A stretch of DNA of 64,000 bases from Lysobacter gummosus. GTDB lineage: Bacteria > Pseudomonadota > Gammaproteobacteria > Xanthomonadales > Xanthomonadaceae. Location: NCBI RefSeq assembly GCF_001442805.1, contig NZ_CP011131.1, positions 2,418,001 to 2,482,000 on the forward strand. Direction: 5' to 3'. Position 1 is the first letter of the stretch; each line of letters starts with the position of its first letter. A model generated the notes under the pieces. That model was not told the DNA's origin, did no database searches, and was given only the letters and a program-made list of their open reading frames with translations. Both the position numbers and the translations under genes were made by a program. Positions 57,793-64,000 of this stretch are shown piece by piece.

Positions 57793-60309
57793 TTATTGAG
57801 CTGCCTTGGAGAGTGTGGAAGGCGAGACCGAGCAATGGCCCGGGCCGGTGGTGCCTTCGTTGTAGGAGCCGAGGATGCCGGCCAGGTTGATTGCGGTGTC
57901 GCGCGCCGGTCCCTTCGGCGCCGTGGTGCTGCGTCCGGTGAACCACGCGGTCGCCTGTGCGATCGCGCTGCTTACCTGGGTCGGAGCGCTCGCGCCCGCT
58001 TCGACATTCAGGCGCGCCGCCATGTATTGGTGCGCCAGGATGTAGTAAGCGTTGCCGCCCTTCGGCGGAGTCCAGAACACGGCATACCACGTCTGCCCGG
58101 AGCTGAAGAACAGCGTGTTCTCGCCGATCGCCGCCCAGGTCGCGTCGTAAGGCGCGGGGCCGTACGTCGAGTGGGTCTTCCAATAGCCCAGGGTGTAGGT
58201 GCAACCCGCGTTCGCGCACAGTTCCGGCACGCGCACGCTCAGCACCGCCTCGTCGCTCTTGTTCGCGCCGTTGTCGGTCGCAAGCGTGAGCAGGTTGGGC
58301 ACCATGAACTCGCAGCTGTTGCCCGCGCCGGTCTGGCTCGGAAGCAGCCACGAAGCGAACACATCCAGGCTGCGCACCATGTCCGGATCGGGATCCACGT
58401 CGCCGGTCGCATAGTGCACGAAGCTGCCGCACAACAGGGGTTGCACGGTCCAGCCGAAGCCAGTGCCGAGATTCAATCCGGCGGTGCCGTTGAACAGGTC
58501 GGTCAGCACCACGCAACGATCGGTTTCGACATTCGGATCGCCATAGGCCAGGGCCGCCTGATTGGAGTCGTAGGCTTGCAGCCCGCAGTCGCTGGCGGCG
58601 CCGTTGGCGTCGTAGCACTGCCGCACTCGCTGGATGCTGGCTTGGTTATACCCGTCCAGCTTGCCGCTCAGCGAGGCTTGATACGCGCAATGCAGCGAAG
58701 TCGGTCCTTGCGCGTCGCAGGTCGGCGATACCGATTGCGTCGTGCCTCCGGCGAAATGCAGAACATCGCTGGGGGCGCTCGGACTGAACACGGGCGTGAC
58801 ATCGACGGGCCAGTTGACCTGGATGTCGCCGGACACGGCGAAGCCGCTTTCCGATTCGATACCGCGGGTCGCGGCGAGCCGGTACACGGTCTCGTAGCTG
58901 CCGCCGTCATTCAGCGTGACATCGATATCGTCGCACAGGTAATTGCCTGCGTAATCGCCGCTGGCGATCGGATCGGCCAGGCATCCCTGCATTCCGGTGA
59001 CCTTGGCGTCCGCCGGCGAAACCACGATGTGCTTGTCCGCGCTCCATCCATAGTCGCGGTCGTAGCGTGTTTGCGCGGTCTTGGAGATCGAGACCGTGCG
59101 GCAAGCCACGTTGACGCTGGCGGAATCGCTCGCTGTCGCATTGGTGTTCGCGCCGGTGCTCCAGCTACCGGTGGCCGTATTGTTGTGCGAGCCGCCATCG
59201 GCGTCGCACGCGAACGGCTGCGGCCGTCCATAGGTCCACACATAGCCGGCGTCGCCGAGGGCGAAGCTGTGATCCACGGCGTTGGGCAGCATGGAGTCGT
59301 CGACCGAGAAACTGTCGCCGTAGCTTTCTGCCGGGTTGGCCGGAATGGTGAAGGCCGCCGTGGCGGTGAAGGTGTAGCTCTGCGCGCTGCCGGGGCTGCC
59401 TCCGCTGCTGCCGTCGTCGGCGCAGCCGCAACTGCCGTTGCGTTGCGTGGTGATGCCGGCCGCGTTGACGCCGCCGCTCGCGTTGAGCAGGAACGGATGG
59501 CTCAGGCTGCTCAGATCGAAGGCGTAGCTGCACGCAAGAATGATCTTCTGTGCGTTGGGCGCCGGCTTCGTGCAGTCCAGCGTGTCGGTGTCGCCGCCTT
59601 GCGCGGTCCATTGAAGCGCGAACTGATTCGGCGCGTTGCCGAACTGCATGGTGTCGACCACCGCGGTGGCTTTCCAGCCGAAGTCGAAAGGATCCTTGAC
59701 GGTGATGGTGCCGGACACGCGGTAAATCCCGCGGGTCAGCGGCGTGGCGGTGACGGTGTATTCGACTTGATGGCTGTCGCCGTCGAACATGGTGATCTGT
59801 TCGGGGGTGACGCTCTTGTCGATGCTCCAGTCGGTATAGCGTTTCCAGCTCGCGTCGGCGGTTTTCTCGCCGCTGGGCTTGGGCAGGAAGCAGAACGCGA
59901 CATGGCTGACGCCGGCCGGTTCGCCGCTGCCGTTGTCGGGCGAGTACAGATTGATGTCGGCGGATACGGCCGGGTCGTAGTGGAACACGTTGTAGGCGTT
60001 ACCGCCCTTGACCACGATGTAGTCCATCGGCACGGTCGCGTTGAAGCCGATGTACTGGTTCTGCCCCGAGGGGGTGTAGTTGAAGGTGATGGACTGGCCG
60101 GGCAGGCCGAGGTTGTAGCTTTGGCCGTTGACCGGCGCGCCGCCGGTGCTGGAGCCCAGCCCCTGCCAGGTGCCGACGCCGGGCAGGTCGTTGCATGAGG
60201 TGAAATTGCCGGGGTAGGTGGTCGGTTGCACCGACGCGGCCCAGGCCCCGGAAGATGCCAGCAATAGCGCCGCGGTGAGCAGCGGACGCCAACGTCGTTG
60301 GGTGGACAT
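57793..60309 (-). CDS. Large secreted protein with C-terminal GYWKTH domain
   Basis: An 838-residue secreted protein. A signal peptide (AALLLASSGAWA, about residues 10-24) leads to beta-rich domains with many paired Cys, for example NGSCGCADDGSS, CSVSPSTL and FACDADGG. The last about 150 residues form a domain with the motif CTYTLGYWKTHSTYGPAP, also seen in other bacterial and archaeal surface proteins (recalled). No enzyme motif is seen. GGAG lies seven bases before the ATG, and the leader contains a c-di-GMP-I riboswitch, so expression should follow c-di-GMP, as for surface adhesins. Confidence 0.82.
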   Translation of the reverse strand: MSTQRRWRPLLTAALLLASSGAWAASVQPTTYPGNFTSCNDLPGVGTWQGLGSSTGGAPVNGQSYNLGLPGQSITFNYTPSGQNQYIGFNATVPMDYIVVKGGNAYNVFHYDPAVSADINLYSPDNGSGEPAGVSHVAFCFLPKPSGEKTADASWKRYTDWSIDKSVTPEQITMFDGDSHQVEYTVTATPLTRGIYRVSGTITVKDPFDFGWKATAVVDTMQFGNAPNQFALQWTAQGGDTDTLDCTKPAPNAQKIILACSYAFDLSSLSHPFLLNASGGVNAAGITTQRNGSCGCADDGSSGGSPGSAQSYTFTATAAFTIPANPAESYGDSFSVDDSMLPNAVDHSFALGDAGYVWTYGRPQPFACDADGGSHNNTATGSWSTGANTNATASDSASVNVACRTVSISKTAQTRYDRDYGWSADKHIVVSPADAKVTGMQGCLADPIASGDYAGNYLCDDIDVTLNDGGSYETVYRLAATRGIESESGFAVSGDIQVNWPVDVTPVFSPSAPSDVLHFAGGTTQSVSPTCDAQGPTSLHCAYQASLSGKLDGYNQASIQRVRQCYDANGAASDCGLQAYDSNQAALAYGDPNVETDRCVVLTDLFNGTAGLNLGTGFGWTVQPLLCGSFVHYATGDVDPDPDMVRSLDVFASWLLPSQTGAGNSCEFMVPNLLTLATDNGANKSDEAVLSVRVPELCANAGCTYTLGYWKTHSTYGPAPYDATWAAIGENTLFFSSGQTWYAVFWTPPKGGNAYYILAHQYMAARLNVEAGASAPTQVSSAIAQATAWFTGRSTTAPKGPARDTAINLAGILGSYNEGTTGPGHCSVSPSTLSKAAQ

Positions 60310-60351
60310 GTCAGAACTCCATGAGCGGGGCGTGATCGCCCGGTCGATGCG

Positions 60352-60434
60352 CTCGGTAGCTCGGCCGTGCCGGCGTGGGACCGGTACCCGGAGGCTTTGC
60401 GACGCCGGCTCTCGCCGGGTGTGCCTTTTTCGAG
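60352..60434 (-). ncRNA. c-di-GMP-I (GEMM) riboswitch aptamer
   Basis: Read on the minus strand, the leader has the GEMM-I elements in order. P1 is CTCG with CGAG. The GGCACACC segment corresponds to the usual GGCAAACC. The first hairpin is CCGGC-GAGA-GCCGG, with a GNRA tetraloop. Next come GTCGCAAAGCC, nearly the consensus GACGCAAAGCC, and TCCGG. The end is GAGCTACCGAG. It lies 43 bases before the start codon of the large secreted-protein gene. Between them is a GGGCG-ATCA-CGCCC hairpin that may be part of the switch. Confidence 0.85.
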
Positions 60435-60604
60435 TCCTGTGTGATTCCGCGTGCCTCTTCCCCGATGCACGTCGTGACGCAGCCGTATGGGTGCAAGCGT
60501 TCGTTAACACGGTCTGCGTTGGGGGCGAATATACGCTTGCAGCTGGTTTTTGCTATGTTTCAAGAGCGAAACGTTTCCGGCCGGTCGCCAGTCCGGCTCC
60601 GGCG

Positions 60605-61429
60605 CTAGTGCGCGAACAAGACCGGGCACATCGCGTTGTCCAGCAAGTAACGCGTCGTACCGCCCAGGATCTGTTCGACCAGCCTGGAACGGCTGTAGGC
60701 GCCTGCCACGATCAGGTCGGCGTTGCATTCGATCGCATGATCGACGATGACGCAGCCCGCACTGGCGTGGGCCGCGGAGCGGCGGACCTGCTTGACCTGT
60801 ACCCCGTGCCGCTCAAGGTAGTTGGGCAGCGAGGCGTCCAAAGGATGAGCGGTGGAAGAGGTTTCATCCGCGCTCAACAGGTCGACCGAGCGCATGCGCG
60901 CCAACCAGGGCAAGGCGTCGCGCAGCGCGCGGGCCGCTTCCCGCGAAGGCTTCCAGGCCACGACGGCGTGGCCGAAATCCGCCGGCAGGGCTTTGTATGC
61001 CGGCACGCACAGCACCGGCCGGCCCGAGCCGACCGCGACGGCGGCGAACAGGCGGTGGCGGGCATCGTGCTCGTTCGTATCCATGCCCAGCACGGTGACG
61101 TCGGCGTAGCGCGCATGCTCTACCGAAATTTCCTCCGGCGTAGACCAGAACGCTTCGGAACGGCGGATTTCATAGGGCACGCCTTCGTAGTGCAAGCGCG
61201 CGTCGGCGGCCTCGGCCATGCTTTGGGTGGTGGCCAGCGCGCAGTCGCGCATGTTCTGGTAGACGCCGGCGGGGTAATAACTCCAGGCTTCGGGAATCGG
61301 CGCGGCCTGGCTGACGCCCACCAGCGCGATCACCCGGCCGCGCCAGGCCTTGGCTATCGCGCAGGCGGTGTGCACGACGGGCGAGGGAATGTCTCCCATC
61401 AACAACGGCACGAGGAAATCCTTGAACAT
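60605..61429 (-). CDS. Universal stress protein (UspA family), tandem type
   Basis: A 274-residue protein of the UspA type. The C-terminal part has the nucleotide-binding pattern ADLIVAGAYSRSRLVEQILGGTTRYLLDNAMCPVLF. The length fits two tandem or extended Usp domains. These proteins help survival under stress or low oxygen; the mechanism is not assigned. The promoter region has FNR/ANR-type boxes, so oxygen control is likely. Confidence 0.85.
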   Translation of the reverse strand: MFKDFLVPLLMGDIPSPVVHTACAIAKAWRGRVIALVGVSQAAPIPEAWSYYPAGVYQNMRDCALATTQSMAEAADARLHYEGVPYEIRRSEAFWSTPEEISVEHARYADVTVLGMDTNEHDARHRLFAAVAVGSGRPVLCVPAYKALPADFGHAVVAWKPSREAARALRDALPWLARMRSVDLLSADETSSTAHPLDASLPNYLERHGVQVKQVRRSAAHASAGCVIVDHAIECNADLIVAGAYSRSRLVEQILGGTTRYLLDNAMCPVLFAH

Positions 61430-61483
61430 GGCGCGCGCTCCGGGTTTCGTGGCAACAGCGTGACAGCGCCGGCGAAACACGCA

Positions 61484-61497
61484 TTGATCCGGATCAA
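61484..61497. promoter_or_regulatory. FNR/ANR-type box 1
   Basis: TTGATCCGGATCAA is a perfect match to the FNR/ANR consensus TTGATNNNNATCAA. It lies 55 bases before the universal stress protein start and 43 bases (centre to centre) from a second box. Confidence 0.8.
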
Positions 61498-61526
61498 TGA
61501 AGGCGAAGCCGGTTCAATGGCGCGGA

Positions 61527-61540
61527 TTGATCCAGATCAA
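61527..61540. promoter_or_regulatory. FNR/ANR-type box 2
   Basis: TTGATCCAGATCAA matches the same consensus. It lies about 60 bases upstream of the GTG start of the GNAT gene, at a distance suiting a class II site for that promoter. The two boxes are in the gap between divergent genes. Confidence 0.8.
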
Positions 61541-61600
61541 CAGCGGCGCGCAGCCAAGGCCTAGGCTGGATTGGCAACCCATCCATCCCAGGAGCCCGCC

Positions 61601-62146
61601 GTGAATATCGCAACGACCTCCACTCCCGTTCCGCCCCCGCTGCGGTGGACGCAGACCTTGCGCGATCGCAGCCAGGTGTTGATCAGAGCCATCTCGCCGC
61701 TGGACCGGTCGGCCGAACGCAGTTTTCTGGAAGGCTTGTCGGCGCAGGCCCGGCGCTTTCGCTTTCTGGGGCAGGTTCGCAGCCCCAGCGAGCAGTTGCT
61801 GGATCAGCTCACCGATATCGATCCCGAGCACGAGGTGGCGTTCGTCGCGGTCGTCGCGGAGGGAGGTGCCGAGCGGATCGTCGGTGCCAGCCGCTACAGC
61901 TCATCGGCGGATCACCAGTCCTGCGAATGCGCGGTGACCGTCACCGATCAATGGCAGAACAAGGGACTGGGCAGCGCCTTGATGAAGCATTTGATCGAGA
62001 TCGCGCGGCAGCGCGGCATCCATCGGATGTACTCGGTGGATCTGGCCGAGAACCTGCAGATGCGCGACCTGGCGACCTACCTGGGCTTTCACGTGCGCAT
62101 CGACCCGGACGATGCCAGTCAGGTTATACACGAGTTGTCTCTGTGA
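61601..62146 (+). CDS. GNAT-family acetyltransferase
   Basis: A 181-residue GNAT enzyme. The acetyl-CoA-binding motif is VTDQWQNKGLGSALMKHLIEIARQRG near residue 115, followed by the usual LGFHV near residue 165. The substrate is unknown; N-acetylation of a protein or small molecule. The GTG start at 61601 has CAGGAG six to eight bases upstream. Transcription probably starts from the FNR/ANR box region. Confidence 0.82.
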   Translation: MNIATTSTPVPPPLRWTQTLRDRSQVLIRAISPLDRSAERSFLEGLSAQARRFRFLGQVRSPSEQLLDQLTDIDPEHEVAFVAVVAEGGAERIVGASRYSSSADHQSCECAVTVTDQWQNKGLGSALMKHLIEIARQRGIHRMYSVDLAENLQMRDLATYLGFHVRIDPDDASQVIHELSL

Positions 62147-62204
62147 CCGACACACGCCGCGCCCAGCGCGGCGTTTTTCTTGATGCGACCGGGCAGGCGA
62201 AGAC

Positions 62205-62576
62205 ATGAAAATCGCACACGCTTTCGATCGGTTTTCCAAGCTGTCGGCGCGGTTTTCCGGACGGCCTTTGGCGTTTACATCGGCCGTGGCGATCATTGTG
62301 GCTTGGCTGCTTACCGGGCCTTTGTTCGGCTTCAGCGACACCTGGCAATTGGTGATCAACACGGCGACGACGGTGATCACCTTCCTGATGGTATTCCTCA
62401 TCCAGAACACCCAGAGCCGCGATACCGAAGCCATTCAGATCAAGCTCGACGAGCTGATCCGGGTGACCGAAGCGGCGAGCAACGGGCTGATGGATCTGGA
62501 AGAACTGGACGAAGCCACCTTGGACGATTACCGCCGCAAGTACGAACTCATGGCGCGGCAATCGCGGGCAAAGTGA
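62205..62576 (+). CDS. Low-affinity iron permease-like small membrane protein
   Basis: A 123-residue protein with two hydrophobic segments (about 20-40, AFTSAVAIIVAWLLTG, and 46-68, WQLVINTATTVITFLMVFLIQ) and a charged C-terminal part (NTQSRDTEAIQIKLDELIR). It resembles the bacterial low-affinity iron permease family by the order GFSDTWQLVINTATTVITFLMVFLIQNTQ. Its role is inferred from the family; evidence for iron transport is thin. It is the second gene after the GNAT gene, 58 bases away, and probably part of the same operon. Confidence 0.8.
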   Translation: MKIAHAFDRFSKLSARFSGRPLAFTSAVAIIVAWLLTGPLFGFSDTWQLVINTATTVITFLMVFLIQNTQSRDTEAIQIKLDELIRVTEAASNGLMDLEELDEATLDDYRRKYELMARQSRAK

Positions 62577-62606
62577 CCGGCTCCACGCCGTGCCAGGGGA
62601 TTAGCT

Positions 62607-63863
62607 TCAATTCAGCGATGCGACCAGAACGAACGTCGCGGCCATGAGAACCGTTCCCGGGATCAGCCGACCGGCGAAACTGCGGCCGCCTTTGATGCCG
62701 GCCACCAGGCACTTCATCAGCGAGTTGGCGAGGAAGGCCCCGATCAGCCCTTGTTCGGCCAGACGCGTATCGAGCGGATCGCGCATCATCGATTGCGCGG
62801 CCGAGGCCGCGGCCGCATGCACATCGGCCAGTCCCGACGCCGCCAGCACCCACGGCAGACTGGCCTGGCCGAGAATCTCGCGCAGGATCGCCGCACCCAT
62901 CATGATCGCGGCGAGCAAGGCCACGAATCGCAGCGTGGCCATCGGTTCGAACGGGCGTTGCGAGACCATCTTGCGCGCCGGAACCGACACGGCCGCGGTC
63001 GATGAGCGCGTGGATAGCCATGCGCTCGCAATGACGACCGCCCCGGCGGCGATCAGCGCCGGCGTGGCCCAACGCAGCATCGTCGCGGACACCGCGCCGA
63101 TGACGACCGCCAGTTGCACGATCGTGGCGACATTGGACATCAGCCCGGCGCTCGCCGCGGCGGGGGCCAGCGCGGGATCGGCGCGGGCGCGATCGGCCAT
63201 GGCGGCGATGGTGGCGGTGCTGGATACGAAACCTCCGGCCAGGCCGGCGATCGACAGGCCCAGCCTGACCCCGAACAACCGCAGCGCGATATAGCCCACG
63301 GAGCTGATCGTCATGACGGCGACCACCAGCACCCACAGCCGGTACGGGTTGATCGAGCTCCACGGGTCGATGGTGCGGTCGGGAAGCAGGGGCAGCACCA
63401 CGAATGCCGCCGCGGTAAGCAGGAGCAGGTCATGCAGTTCCTGACGCGTGAGCACCCGCCGGCTGAATCGATGCAGGCGCTGTTTGCTCGCCAGCAAGAT
63501 GGCGACCACCACGCCCAGCGCCGCCGCCAGGCTGGGCGATCGCATCGACAGCGCGCCCAGGAGCCAGGTGATCAGCAAGGCGATTTCGGTGGTGAGCCCG
63601 GGATCGCGATCGCGAGTGCTCAGATAGCCGGCCGTGACCAGCACGCCGAGGAACACACCGGCCGTCAGCAGGCCGGCATCGCCCAGGCTGACGGCGACCG
63701 CGCCGGTCAGGCTGCACAGCACGAAGCTGCGGATGCCCGCCGGTTCGCGCAGCGGGCCGCGGCCCTTGGCGCGTTCGCGATCCAGGCCCACCAACAGGCC
63801 GATGCCGAGCGCCACACACAGGCCGATGATCGCCGAGGGCAGGGGTAAGGAATGCAGGCTCAC
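62607..63863 (-). CDS. MgtC/SapB-type membrane protein with DUF4010
   Basis: A 418-residue membrane protein. The N-terminal part (ALGIGLLVGLDRERAKGRG... AGIRSFVL) is MgtC/SapB-like, and the rest (about 150-418) fits DUF4010, with about ten hydrophobic helices (e.g. ALLITWLLGAL, VVVAILLASK). Its exact function is unknown; MgtC proteins help survive low magnesium or stress. It converges with the iron-permease-like gene. Confidence 0.87.
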   Translation of the reverse strand: MSLHSLPLPSAIIGLCVALGIGLLVGLDRERAKGRGPLREPAGIRSFVLCSLTGAVAVSLGDAGLLTAGVFLGVLVTAGYLSTRDRDPGLTTEIALLITWLLGALSMRSPSLAAALGVVVAILLASKQRLHRFSRRVLTRQELHDLLLLTAAAFVVLPLLPDRTIDPWSSINPYRLWVLVVAVMTISSVGYIALRLFGVRLGLSIAGLAGGFVSSTATIAAMADRARADPALAPAAASAGLMSNVATIVQLAVVIGAVSATMLRWATPALIAAGAVVIASAWLSTRSSTAAVSVPARKMVSQRPFEPMATLRFVALLAAIMMGAAILREILGQASLPWVLAASGLADVHAAAASAAQSMMRDPLDTRLAEQGLIGAFLANSLMKCLVAGIKGGRSFAGRLIPGTVLMAATFVLVASLN

Positions 63864-63884
63864 GGGCGCGGATTCGGCAGCGGT

Positions 63885-64000
63885 CTAAGCGGCCAGACTC
63901 ATGTCCAGCACGGCGCGGCCTTCGATTCCGCCCACGCGCAAACGATCGAGCACCACGTTGACCTGACTCAGCGGGTAGGGCTCGACCATGGCCTGCACCT
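63885..64000 (-). CDS. Zinc-type alcohol dehydrogenase, C-terminal end (partial)
   Basis: Only the last 37 codons are in the window; the gene continues past the right edge. The end EPYPLSQVNVVLDRLRVGGI followed by EGRAVLDMSLAA is typical of the C-terminus of medium-chain zinc alcohol dehydrogenases (AdhP-like). It probably reads leftward towards the MgtC gene, with a small 21-base gap. Anaerobic control together with the FNR boxes is possible but not shown. Confidence 0.75.
   Translation of the reverse strand, partial: VQAMVEPYPLSQVNVVLDRLRVGGIEGRAVLDMSLAA

Noticed and set aside
57781..60198. Long open frame on the plus strand opposite the large secreted protein
   Set aside because: The minus-strand protein has a signal peptide, Cys-rich domains and a riboswitch; the plus-strand frame is only its shadow.

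Overview
The window is high-GC bacterial chromosome. The core cluster infB-rbfA-truB-rpsO-pnp, the lexA-imuA-imuB-dnaE2 SOS cassette, a GH19 chitinase, a RegBA-type sensor pair, several secreted proteins and the style of intergenic repeats point to a gammaproteobacterium of the Xanthomonadaceae, most likely Lysobacter or a close relative. This is inferred from gene content and protein style, not from a database search. No rRNA, tRNA, CRISPR array, prophage or intact insertion sequence was seen.

Layout. 1-7.9 kb: translation and RNA-decay cluster (infB, rbfA, a GlcG/HbpS-like gene, truB, rpsO, pnp), with clear terminators after rpsO and pnp. 8-12.1 kb: two secreted proteins sharing an almost identical 107-residue C-terminal domain, with related upstream DNA. 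12.1-18.7 kb: truncated haemoglobin, DUF3592-like protein, frameshifted helix-hairpin-helix remnant, serine hydrolase, unknown membrane-anchored protein, then a GH19 chitinase preceded by a broken copy of its own 3' end. 18.7-23.5 kb: DUF3861, DUF1097, two SDR enzymes and two LysR regulators. 23.7-33.9 kb: secreted PAN/phosphatase-like protein, DUF1501-DUF1800 pair, TonB-dependent receptor and small secreted proteins. 34-36 kb: RegB/RegA-like two-component system. 36-42.4 kb: SOS mutagenesis operon lexA-imuA-imuB-dnaE2 with a perfect palindrome at the lexA start. 42.6-46 kb: a GbsR/MarR regulator with a palindrome at its own start and a related site before the next operon (DUF393, membrane domain fused to a TIGR01777 epimerase, DUF4166). 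46-48 kb: repeat array and a RES/Xre-type toxin-antitoxin pair. 50.8-57.4 kb: a cobalamin riboswitch followed by a tightly overlapping valine-catabolism operon that ends in queH. 57.8-60.4 kb: a large secreted protein behind a c-di-GMP-I (GEMM) riboswitch. 60.6-64 kb: universal stress protein and acetyltransferase diverging from two FNR/ANR-type boxes, a small iron-permease-like protein, a MgtC/DUF4010 membrane protein and the end of an alcohol dehydrogenase.

The most striking regulation is the B12 riboswitch ahead of mmsA-acd-ech-hibch-mmsB-queH. QueH is the cobalamin-independent replacement for the cobalamin-dependent epoxyqueuosine reductase QueG, so repression by B12 makes sense for the last gene; the link to valine breakdown is less expected. 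The c-di-GMP riboswitch ties the large surface protein to the sessile/motile switch. The GbsR operon with two matching operators is a self-contained, poorly described unit. Coordinates of starts are my choices from start codons, ribosome-binding sites and overlaps; all functions are from recognisable motifs and family knowledge, without database searches.
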